From positions 22,936,745 to 23,000,744 of the forward strand of contig CM075102.1 of NCBI GenBank assembly GCA_037576195.1: DNA of 64,000 nt, read 5' to 3'. Every line of letters starts with the position of its first letter. Positions within the stretch are counted from its first letter, which is position 1. A program made the translations under genes and the position numbers. Below the pieces are notes generated by a model. The model saw only the letters and a list, made by a program, of their open reading frames with translations, was not told the DNA's origin and did not search any database. Shown here in pieces: positions 26,132-36,708 of this stretch. Source of the stretch: Phytoseiulus persimilis (taxonomy: Eukaryota; Arthropoda; Arachnida; Mesostigmata; Phytoseiidae).

Positions 26132-26419
26132 TGACGCCAGCAGCACCACATAGTAGCTCTGTGCGAGTAGGCGAATTTTCAAAACGAGCCCCCATGCCGA
26201 GATGGAGTGGGAGCTCGCCTAGCGACCCTTGAGGGACCTCCAGAGTCCAACGAGAATGAGATCGATCCCTTCTGCAAGCGCTCGAAAAATCGCGTTCTAG
26301 AGCGATGATCCATAGATGCTTTAAATCAGCCTGATTCCACGGCTTCCGGAAGCGGGCATGCGAAGAATCAGGAAAAATATTCAAGGCTGATGCTGGCGTG
26401 TCGAGGAATCTGTGTTTGT

Positions 26420-26425
26420 AATAAA
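26420..26425 (+). terminator. Polyadenylation signal of ninjurin
   Basis: AATAAA lies 521 bases after the ninjurin stop, with no closer canonical signal. Confidence 0.5.
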
Positions 26426-27842
26426 GTCTTGTTCGCGATATTGCTCGCTCCCTGTCGCCGCTGGACCTTTCCCATGGGATGCACATGTCTGCCGTCATCC
26501 GTGCAACGGAACTAACCGCTCGGGTTCGTCCTCTTCTGCTGGGAGATGATCCCGTTCCGGTTTCTCCGAACGGGTTGCAAACTCTCGGTGAGGACTCGCT
26601 CAAGTTTTGATTTTGCTGCAACCTGTGGAAGGATTCCAGCGAGCTTCTCCCTCGAAAAGCTGCGGAATGACGATTTCCTGACAGGGCTCTGGGCTGCTCT
26701 TTCAGAGGCGTTCAGTCCAGTGGTTTCGAAGTCAGGGGGGGGGGATGCGTTCAGAGAACTCTTTCTCGCTCCAGCCCGTATAGTCCCATCGTCGCGAGAC
26801 TTGGTTTCTGGTTACGGTGGGAATGCAAGCCGAGCTCCGGAACAAGTCAGGAGTCTTCAACTCTATGCGTGGGCGTCTCAATTCGACCGAAATCGGGACT
26901 GATACCGGAGACGCCGTGCTCAAGCAGTGATATCATTCAAAGTAGAGCTGAAAGAAAAGCGTCAATGATAGGCTGATGCTCACCTCGGAAGAGCAAAAAA
27001 CTCACGGGACGAGGGCGTGACTGCTCCTCATGTGCCTACAGGACAGAACGGATTGAAAAAGTTGGAGTGTCGATGTCAAGTCATCAGATTGTTTCCTTGG
27101 AACTTGGATGATCTCCTCAGTAGGATCAGATGCGATCGTCAGAAGAGACGCCCCGCCAAAAACCGCTAGGTGTGAGGTTCGCAGATCCCAGGTGACCGCA
27201 ATTGTCGTGTTTGAAGTACAGCTTGCAATGAAGAGTCGTATTTCAAACAGCATTCTGAGAGACTGAGGAGATCGAGCGCAACGGCGTTCCTCTGGAATTT
27301 CAGCGAGTCACGGCACGAGGACAAACTCGCGATCGTTCGGCAAAATGAAGGGAATCCACCTGAACAGTCTTTCCCCTCACTTTCCCTAGAGTGGCGCTCA
27401 TTGGCGGTGATGGTGTGAGGTGGCGAAGATTCCCTGAATCTGGTCGAAATCTCCCGGAAGGCCGCCCCAGACAGCACTTCGTATCGGGTCATCACTGGAG
27501 ACAATGCGAGAGTTTCGCCGTGACACACCGGTTACTTGCATTGCCAAGATGCAAACATTCGAACATTCCAGGAGAGAGGCCGATGGAAATGATGAGGGGA
27601 ATGTTTTCTTCATCCCGTCCGATACCGGAGTCGGCTAAATCCTGCTCACCATTGCTCGCATCACAGGCCGACCGAGTGACCGGTGCGATGGATGGAAAAA
27701 GCCACCCACGACGTCATTGTCCCCCAAGCCTTCCTCCGGCCTCTACGATCTAACCAGCATGCCAAGTCTTCACTTCTGGTGCTGGAGTATCGTCGGAATT
27801 GAATGATTTCCCAAATCGTTCCAGGGAAGAAACTCCTTAAGC
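26426..27842. other. Intergenic region between ninjurin and ALKBH1
   Basis: The two genes converge here. Open frames on both strands lack homology and splice support. A run of eight or nine Gs lies near 26738. Nothing functional is supported. Confidence 0.4.
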
Positions 27843-27848
27843 TTTATT
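27843..27848 (-). terminator. Polyadenylation signal of ALKBH1
   Basis: TTTATT on the plus strand reads AATAAA on the minus strand, 290 bases after the ALKBH1 stop codon. Confidence 0.5.
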
Positions 27849-28137
27849 CCTAAACTTAACAACATTGTCAACCTATGGTTGGCCACCTTGTGACCTGCTC
27901 GCTACCCGATATGCACCTTGACTTGCGGTTTTCAAGCCAGGCCCAGCGTTGCAAACCTCGTTCCTAGTTGATGAGATTCATCTCGGGGCTGGGGCACAGA
28001 ACCTCCAGAGAAGACATAATTGAATGTCTAGCATTGAGATACACCTCAATGAAAGATAAGCATTCGTAGAGGAGGGAGGGAACCGTTAAACCTTGGACGT
28101 TTGAGTTCCTGATTCCGCTGTCTGGCTACCTGAGCCG

Positions 28138-29687
28138 CTAGACGTCGGGTTTATGGACTTGTCGAATATTTATGTTGATTCTATGCTTTGATATGTACTT
28201 TCTACAAACATCGTTTTCGCATTCTCCGACGAGAGCGTACGCGTCCGCTTGATCCGTGCCTTTTTCATTAAATACTCTGGGGACTCCGTGGTAGGCTTGG
28301 CGGGCTGAACCTGTCATGATGACAACGTCTCCGTGACGAAGATAGACCGCCGTGGGTCTCACGGTGCGGCTCGTTCCACCGATGAGGAATATGCAAGTGC
28401 ATCCTAATGAGATCGATACGAGAGGAGCTGTCTGATCTTCTTCGGACCGATCAACATGACCTGCGAAGATCAAGGGGAACGGATGTTTTTTGATACTTCG
28501 AGAGCTCCGTCATTCGAGTTGTGACGTTCGAGATGGCTCTAGAGCCAACGCTCTCCCCTGAACATCGAGCTCACAATAATCATGGAAAGGCTCTTCACAA
28601 ACCTGCCAGAGTTGTTCCAATGGGGTAGAAGTTGACAATGGCCGCTTCTGCCCGATATTGGTATTCGTAACCAGCAACTTTCTCGGCGAGCAAGGCCGCG
28701 CATTGAGCCAGCTCGGGAGGGAAACGAGAACAGTGCTCCCTGTTGTACTCCTGCGATACAAAACATCATCATGAGTCGAGATTACAACCTCTCATCGCAC
28801 GAGTCTGTGGTCTTTCCCGAAGCGCACAATGCTTCCAACAAGTATCCAGAATCATCTGAAAGACTGTGTCTCTCCACCTTGGTGTTCCAGTCATGATGGT
28901 ACCCCAAGGTTGCCCAGCGGAGTTTCTTCTTTAGCTCATCATCGAGAATGACTTTCGAATTCCCTAGACGCTTCGTCGTCGACGCAGGTAGTGTTTCGAG
29001 GTTGGTGATATTCGGACGTTCAGGGTATTCGAAAAGGCAGCTATGTGTCCATCGATGCAGACCTCGGGGGCAGAACGCTGCGGGCACGAACTTGAGTCCG
29101 GGAACCGCGGCCAACGTTCCCACCTACGGAAAGTGAATCCTATTTTTACAGCCACTGGGATCAGGACGCCCTTGAGCACCGCTCCTTTTACCCAAATTCC
29201 TGTCGGGATCATCTACTTGAGATCAGTGTACAGACCGTCAATGTTTCTTTCAGTCCAGCATCGTTTTGTCCGATTGGGCACGTTTTCCAGGAGAAGGCCG
29301 ACTCCGTGAAGACATCGATCACTGTTGAGAGGTCAGGCGGCTTCTGCTTGGCTTTGTAGTACTTGAATTCTATCTTGTAGAGATCTTCCTCGAAAGTTCG
29401 AACGCATTCCGTGCCTTTCAAGAGGAGAGAAAAAGACCTGTAATCCCGATTGTCTGAGCGGAGCGACCACGGAACGCTTCCAGAACAACCCAGCTATACA
29501 ATATTCGTAGAACTCGATTCCTCTTTTGAGCGCGCAGCATTTTGGAAATGCTTCAGGTGAAATTGCAGCCGTGTCGGATTTCGCATCCATTCACAGATCA
29601 GATCAGACACCGCGAGAGAGGAGCAAAAGAGGAGGCATGCTCCTCGTAATCGCCCGTACCTGATGTCTGATCCCCCTTCGGCTCCAT
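28138..29687 (-). CDS. ALKBH1: AlkB homolog 1 Fe(II)/2-oxoglutarate dioxygenase
   Basis: Five minus-strand exons (29687-29660, 29414-29236, 29123-28878, 28750-28603, 28460-28138) join in consistent phases to 307 residues. The family demethylates or oxidises bases in tRNA (m1A, mitochondrial m5C) and, disputedly, DNA. The iron ligands are present: His202 and Asp204 in HVDRSEED and His258 in AYHGVPRV. The 2-oxoglutarate arginines are Arg294 and Arg300 in RININIR. Upstream, LRWATLGYHHDWNTK and YRAEAAIVNFY match the substrate-side core of ALKBH1. The start is a 28 bp exon (MEPKGDQTS) with donor GTACGG whose phase fits the next exon. Donors GTCTGT (after 29236) and GTGGAG (after 28878) are weak but are required by frame. 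The protein is about 80 residues shorter than the human form, chiefly at the C-terminus after the RxxxxxR motif. Confidence 0.9.
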
Positions 29688-30008
29688 GTGTCGCAGACTC
29701 GATGCAATCGCCCTTATTCAGCGGCAGACTGACGGAGTGCGCTCCCTGAGGAGAACCTCAACTTCCCATGAACGTTCTGAGTGTCAACTCTTCTTCAACT
29801 CGTTGAAGAGCATCTTCACCACAGAGACAAGTCGAAGCGCGACTTATTTGCGGACTTTCTGGCCGAAAGGGCAGAAACCCAGCTGACACTTTCAAAACAG
29901 ACTCCCTTTCCCGCCCAGATGATGGCAGTGATTCACAACCTTCTCTCCCTTTGGCTTCGGGAGAGTCTCCATCTTCCTCACGATCGAGATTCCGCTCACC
30001 CGTCCCCC

Positions 30009-30555
30009 TTAAATTTCAGGAGGCTCGTTCATCGGAGCAACGAGCTGGACTCGGGTCGTCAGATCTGACTGGGGTTCTTGAAAACACGCGTAAAAAACCG
30101 GCGCCTTCATCTTGCTAAACGAAGCGATGATGCTGATGATCTTGTGCGCGCATGCCCAGAGCTCCTCCGCAGTCAGAGACTCGATCAGGAAAGGTGTAGG
30201 AGACACTGACGAACGGAGAACATTGGTGGTGGTCTTCTAGGCTGACCGAAGGTCCAGAGGGTTGTGGGTTGTTCGTGCAGTGAGACCTCTATCGGAGCTC
30301 AATTGGGAGCTTCTGTTACGCCTGAGGACCTCAACGCACTCAGATAGTTTCCATTCCTCATCATCGAACATACAAAGATGAACACTGATCGCAGGTTGGT
30401 ACTCGATTTTCAGCTCTGTCGCTCACGATGTTGTGGAATCTCAGAGGGGAGTTCGTACCGGGTAGCTCCGTCACCCAAAACGGGAACTCTGAGAAACCTC
30501 GTTCTGCGGTAGACCAATCCCAAACTCGTTGGAAACAAACCGAACTCGAACGCTT
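30009..30555 (-). CDS. Unrecognised protein, last two exons
   Basis: The last exon, 30205-30009, ends in TAA. The preceding exon runs from about 30555 to 30427, with donor GTGAGC. They join across a 221 bp intron in phase 1 to give a continuous frame of about 107 residues. It passes through SLGLVYRRTRFLRVPVLGDG, RYELPSEIPQH, TAEELWACAHKIISIIASF and RVQLVAPMNEPPEI-stop. Composition and phase agreement look like real coding sequence, with a probable helix around WACAHKIISIIASFSKM. I do not recognise the family. The 5' boundary of the upstream exon (acceptor near 30556) is weak, and no further exon was placed. The stop lies 321 bp upstream of the ALKBH1 start on the same strand. Confidence 0.45.
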
Positions 30556-30888
30556 CTCGCCGTCAGATGAGGTTCTGTTAGAGTTCGTTAACTTCGGGAG
30601 ACTACGTTTATTTGCTATCTTCGCTGAGGGTCACTTGACTGGTGACGACGACCGACCCAAGTTTGGACGAATCGGCGAACCATTCGGAATCAGACAGAAG
30701 AAAGACGACCGAGCGTTGTAGTGCGCCCGTTCTAGACTGATTGCATATGCGAGCAGATATCAATCTGTCAGGAGCTCGAGTGTCCCGCAGAGACGGCGCT
30801 TGCTGAAGATCCGAATCACCGAGCTCGCCCTTCGATGTTGCCGAATTTCCCGTTCAACCGCGCTCAGACACGGGTAGCCGCTGTCCGG

Positions 30889-30921
30889 TGTGCGTGCGTG
30901 CGTTTGTGTGTGTGTGTGTGT
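30889..30921. repeat. TG/GTGC microsatellite
   Basis: A short GTGC-like lead runs into an almost pure TG repeat of about nine units. It is a simple-sequence repeat in non-coding DNA. Confidence 0.8.
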
Positions 30922-33900
30922 TCGTTCCTGTCCCGAAGCGCCGATGGCAAAGCATAGTGGTCGATTAGTGGCGGAGAACCGTGCGAAATTCAAGTGACGT
31001 GCAAGCCAGCTGATTCATCGCGCTAGACCCTCGTGCCCATCGCTCGTGGATACTCGGTGGGCTCGAAGATGAGAGACGGCTTGAGCTCTTCGCTCTGCTT
31101 TTGAGTCGACTAGAAGCTGCGTTCGACTCTGAGAAGTCTTATGGTCTCCCGGTTCGGAGCCTCGTCGGTGACAGTGTCGACAAGCTCAAACTAAGTGATG
31201 ATTGACGTGATGGCTCACGCCGCGAAGCTTCATTCCTATTTGAACTCGTGTATGAAGCGCCAGCCGCTGGCTCCCGAACTCAGGTTTCCCGGAGAAGATG
31301 GTGTCGAATTTTTCCCGACGCTGCTCGTGTTGGGGGTTCCATCCTCCTGTCGCGACCGAAGTCATTTGAATCTGGCATTCTTCTGATATGTTCGCTCTAT
31401 TTCGTTCTAATTCGCGAGCGCGTGTCCCGATGCCATATCCGGCAAAGCGTGACATTGTTTTATCTCGTTAAGCGTCCGACCAAATCATGTTCCTCTCCGT
31501 TCGTTTCCCGCCATCACGTCCGTCTGCATCAACTCAGATCGAGTACTATATCCAGCTTTCATGAACTCTTCCTCTAAACGGTGAGGCTTGATGAAGACTC
31601 TGTAAGTTGTCAAGGAAGGACCCTCGTGGTCGTCTTCGATCCCCTGTCACGATGAGTTTCCAAAATATTCACGCGTTCCTCAACTCCCTCGAACTCATCC
31701 TATTTCGAGACGAAACCATTCATGCATAGACAACGAGCTTCGATGACGCAGGCTCCAAGCTTCGATGTCAACCAGTCGAAACGCCAGTTCCATTTTCGAG
31801 CGAGAACTGAGCCTTCGAGCTAGAAAAATAGCGGGAGATGGCCGCTGCTACGAAATTAGGGTCTGGATTGGATTGTTCGAGTCGGACTTGAGGGACGGAG
31901 ACGAGATGAGTTGCTGTACTACAGCTCGCCTCCCTCGCTTGGTCGTCGGGAGCCCATGGTCATTCTGTGAGATATCAAAGATGGAGATCTTGACATCGAA
32001 TCTGGCGACGTATAAACATTCGGGTGGTGTATGCCTTCGTGGGAAGCTGATGAGCTCGGCGCCTGAACTGTGACATTCGATGTGAGTGCGTTCTCCGTGC
32101 TCTGCAGTCGACTCAAGAGCGAGTCAGAGATTCACCAATGGAGTTTTCCAGAGCTTGATTTTTCCATCAGAACGGGTCTCCGTCAGCCAGGCTCCAAGAA
32201 CGTCGGGTCAGCCGCTCCTGAGCTGCGAGCTGGCTGTGGGCGTTGTCTCGTTTGCGTTTTCAGCGGTGAGCACGAACGCTCGCCGGGTTGCGGCGGGTCG
32301 AATTATTAACCGGTTGTTAATACTGTTAGTTTGCTCCTGGATGGATTCTCCTGCTCGACTTGCGGCCGATCTGAGCCGAATCCGTATCGCGGGGAAGGAA
32401 ATTGCTCGATCGCCGCGTTGTCAGCAATTAGAATTACGACGTCGCCGGAGCGTTCGGAGTCATGTTTGAGAAAGAAATCGACGGCGATGTCTATCGCGAT
32501 GGAGCATGGTCATTGACTTCTCACGTCTTGGGAACGGTTCCATCGACGAACTGTCACGGTGTTCAAGCCACTGTTCTGGGCGCGATTACCACTCCGAATA
32601 ATCAGGCGAAGGCATTCAGGAAGTAGGCGTCGTCTTATTTTCGTCACCAGCGTCGAGTTCTGTTGAGTGACTGCCGGACAGTTCTTATCGAACGCCTGGA
32701 TCACTGGGATTCCCGTCTGGCTGTCCGACCGTCGACTCTGTGCCGCCTGGAAGTTCAGTGGACTCCCGTTGTTGTTTTTCTTTGCCGAGAATTCATGCAA
32801 TCTCACCGCGAGCTCCTCAGTCAACCTGCCATCCGAGATAATTATGCAAAGCTACGTACGCCTGAAAGATGAGGAATCGCGTGAACACGTTTTCTCTCGC
32901 TGAAAGAAGGACGGAGACTTGGATAAGAGAAATTCGAGTGAAAAGATCATCTTCAGACGAGAACAGATGAATAAGTGTCCAGGCCAGAACGTGACTTCAG
33001 GCTAACAGAGCGACGAACCCGAGCAGCCCCGCGAACGCTGAAATGAACTTCCAAGTTGACATGGCACCGCCAAAGTGGAGCAGAAACTTTAGGGAGGCCT
33101 TCCTCAAAGAGGAAATTCCACACCAACAGATCACAGAGATGGCTGGATCTTAGAAGCATCGATTCGGAAGAATCTGAGTTCCGCTTAGTTCTAAATAGAT
33201 GTGCTCAGGGTTATGTCGGTTCAACGGTTCGAACACGAGATTCGGTCTCATGCGCTTCGCTGAGCGAGGTAACTCACTCCAGCGCGGGCTCCGTTGCGAG
33301 TTCAGAGAACCTGCTCCGAGCGAAGTGGCGGGCGACCGTGGACCTGGGAACGCTTCGAGCGTAAAAATATGAACGTACTTCTCCCTGACGTCCAACAACA
33401 AAAATCTCACGGCAGACTCTACTTCCAAGAATCCGGCGGCGGAGGAGGAAGTTGCTTTAGCCCTCGGCAAACCAGAGAGAGGATGCTCGTTACCCGACTG
33501 GAGTCTGCGAAGCCGTTCCGCAGCGTCGAATCACGATCGGAGAAGTCTGACTTCGGCGAACGTTCGTTCGAGTGGAGCGCGGCGTCCCCCGTTGTTCCTA
33601 ACCAGAGGCCTAACTTGCCCTGGAGGATGGCGGGAACGGCGTTTGACTCTCGACTATGCTTCGAAAATCCGCTCCAGCGGGGAACACAGGAATCGGCTGC
33701 TGGTAATCGAGCTGCTGAATATCGCGCCGCTACGGTCCGAACGCGTCGGATGGGGTCGATGATTTTTCCCGGTGTTTGCTTCCGGGAATCCACGCGGGGC
33801 GGGAAACAGTGCATCGGCGGATTCCCTTCCGGGGATGTCCAGGATTCGTTGGTCAGCCGGAGCACATTACCTCTGCGGACACATCCTGGAACGCATTGTC

Positions 33901-34860
33901 AACGTAGTCGTCGAGAGCACTTCTCGATCCATCTGTCCATTGAATGACTGTGTTTCCTGTTCTGCGTGCTGTCACCACCCACCGAACGTTTGTCCCGCTG
34001 CAGCTTCCACGACGGACGTCCATCGCAACTCCGAATCAAGAACGATGGACGGCGGATTGGCCGTTAGAATCTGTGTCCGACGAATCCGGCACCCTTTCCC
34101 CTGTTCAGTCGCTGCTGTGGATCCGAAGGCATCGACTCGGCGACTCTACGTGCCGCGACGCGCACGTGCGCACGTCTCGAGGAATTCGCTCCTCTTGAAC
34201 GGCATCTGGACCAGCATTTATGACTACTCCTGCCAAGGCTAGGAGAGCAGAGTGGTTTCTCGGTCGTCCCCCTTCCTTCGCCGTCATCCGAGGCGTTTTG
34301 AACACAACGAGCCCCGCGTTCTCTGCTCCGACTTCAAGGTAACGAAGTCGCGCACGGTTTGGCTGGATAACGATAGGGAGCTCATCGTGAGTGGAGCAGA
34401 AGAAAACGTTTGAGAACGCACTCACAATTCCAGATTAAGGATCGAGCTGCCGACTCGGGAACCTAGTGAAATATCCTGGAGTCGGATTCGCTGCGGGCCA
34501 TCGAGTGCACTCAAATGCCGCCACCGTAGAAAACGAGGGAATTTCTTGAGTTGTGGCTGATGTTTTTGCTGTCGACTTCGCGCTCTGTATTGTCTTCCCC
34601 GGACGAAGCTTCATTAGGGCCTCTTGCTCTCCAAGACGAGCGATGTCAAGGCTTGTTTGCGAGCAGAGTCGCTTTTGCAAGAGTGCTTGATTGTTCTAGT
34701 TTGAGGCAAAAAGAGCGTGCCGAAAGAAAACGGAAGCACCGGCAAGAAAGGAACCACGAATTCGGGCAATGTATAACGCATGATGCAACCGTTTCCTTTT
34801 GTGCGTTTGTTCCCCGCTTGCGGTGCGTCTCATCCGGATTGAGAGTACGCCGGGTTGACC

Positions 34861-34870
34861 GCCCCCCCCC
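34861..34870. repeat. Poly-C run
   Basis: Ten consecutive Cs, in non-coding sequence as far as can be seen. It may be unstable or mis-sized in the assembly. Confidence 0.7.
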
Positions 34871-36679
34871 CTCGATCCGGTTCTCGGCTCATCAAGGAGT
34901 TCTGATCTGCATCGAAGGAAGATTCTTGGACCGTCAGCCACCCTCGCGGAATAGTCTCCTCCTCGGTTCCCATTACATCTGGGAACCGTCCGCGTCAGAG
35001 ACGCGCACCGGTTGTCAGCGCGACGAATCCCGCGAAGTTTCTCCAGGTCTGACGTTGTGGGCATGCGCGCTTTCGAAGCTGTCCAGACTGCAACGAACGA
35101 GCCGAACTCGTTGAAGGAGTGATTCGATGCAACTCGTGGACGTGAGGTCTAACGGGCAGAGCTCAGAACAATCTCGTCCTACGTGGTGGGCATAGAGAAA
35201 CGTGGGTTCCCCGTTCCGTACCTAGAAATCCGAGCGACCGAACGAAGCTCGAATAAGAATCATGCTGGGGAGGATACTGCTGCCCTCAACCGACACTTCC
35301 AGAGAGAACGTTAATAAAGCTGTCAACGATGAGTCTCTTGCCAGGTTTTGGTGCCCGAGCCTGAACATGAAAAGACGGAGGCAGCCAAGCGAACAAACGG
35401 ACGGACGGACCGACGAACAAACGCGGACATTGATGAGAATTTGAAGCTTCTAACACTGCGCCATGAGCAGATGTTCGTTCGGGAAACTGCTTTTCGATTT
35501 ACTGTCTGAAGCGGGGAGACGGCTCCTCAACCTCCGTTGCTTGCTGGGTATCAATATTTCCCTCTCGATCGTCCCCCTTTCTTCCACCGATGGCCCTTGG
35601 GACGGAATCTCTCGCCAGGCGTCGATTTCCACCTATAAGAAAGTCGAAATGTCACAATCTCCGCTCTGCACTAGCTGCTGCTCAGCCGCTCCGAGCAGGC
35701 GCTTCAAACTTCGGCTCGAATTTCAGGCCGTTTCGCGCCGCACCCGAGATTCGTCGTTAAGTTTCACTTCAGACGTCCCGTATCGTAGCTTTTTCGACCG
35801 CAACCACTCAGCCGTGTCTCATCCGGAAGCAATACGATCTGCTACACTGTTTTATGGCGCCATTGTTGACATTCGTCGAACTGTTATGATGGCCGCAGCC
35901 ACGTTACGTCAACGACGATCACGTCATCCTCGTTCGGACCGGTCTCGTGAGCTGGGATTAAGGTTGCACCGCCGCGTTTAGCTGTTTCGTGCGAGGCGTT
36001 CCGATGGGGAAATCATCCTAGTAGTCTGATGGCTCACCTTTGAACGGTATCAGGATGGCGTGCCGCCCCCTCCCCCTGCCCCTGAAGGAGCTTCGAGTTT
36101 CGTTCTAGATTTTTCTCCTAAATCTTATCCTGTTCTCCTTGAAGAAGTCTTCGGATGTTGAACGAACGACGTCATCGTTAGTCGCCGGATTGACTTTGAT
36201 TCCTGTCGGTCGTGCAGCAAGCTAGTTAAAGTGCCTCCGAACAAACGCGGAGTTGGAGCGAGAGTTTACATAGTAGGTGCTCCCCGAGCTGTTCGGTTTC
36301 TGATTTGTATACGGGACCCTGACGTGTTTGCTCGTGTCTCGTGCCCTTCACAAAGTTTGAACTCCTCTGTCTCCTCCTCACCGTATCCCGACCTCTACGT
36401 ACCCCGGGAGTCTCGCTATGCAGGCCTGCCAGAATGTTGGTCACTCGAGGAGTCGGGCTGAGTTGAGCCAAACCGCCCCAGTCTTGCGGTCGGTCCTGAT
36501 GAAAGCCTCGTGACCTGGGCGGCGATCCGCTTAATAACAGTTTCTCATGCGTTGCGTGTATTCAATAATTACGTTCACAGCATAAGAATGCGGAGGAAAA
36601 TCGCTCAACGATGGTGTCCCAGGAGGATGAGTTCCTCGCTCTGGATTCAGCGTCTAACGGTCTACGTGAATCTTTCCAG

Positions 36680-36700
36680 ATGATCTCGAACGGCGGTTGA
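36680..36700 (+). promoter_or_regulatory. Short upstream ORF before the kinase start
   Basis: ATG at 36680, directly after a possible splice acceptor (tttccag), opens a six-codon frame (MISNGG) ending in TGA eight bases before the main ATG. Such an upstream ORF could lower translation of the kinase. Whether it is transcribed is not known. Confidence 0.35.
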
Positions 36701-36708
36701 CATTGGCG

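Larger units (their letters stand above)
30556..36679. other. Stretch without a recognised gene
   Basis: Frames up to 217 codons occur here (for example plus 33294-33947) but overlap equally long frames in other phases. They lack homology, and I treat them as chance in stop-poor DNA. Upstream exons of the unknown minus-strand gene and 5' untranslated exons of the ankyrin-kinase gene may be hidden here. A (TG)n microsatellite lies at 30889-30921 and a run of ten Cs at 34861-34870. Confidence 0.35.

Noticed and set aside
29781-30107. Ser-rich plus-strand frame opposite the unknown gene
   Set aside because: Antisense to the better supported minus-strand exon and overlapped by a second plus frame. 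No homology.
33294-33947. 217-codon plus-strand open frame
   Set aside because: A 148-codon minus-strand frame and a second plus frame overlap it, there is no recognisable domain, and composition is Arg/Ser-rich as expected by chance in stop-poor DNA.
34551-35981. Two long plus-strand frames (187 and 172 codons)
   Set aside because: No homology, no splice-supported neighbours, and biased composition. Treated as chance.
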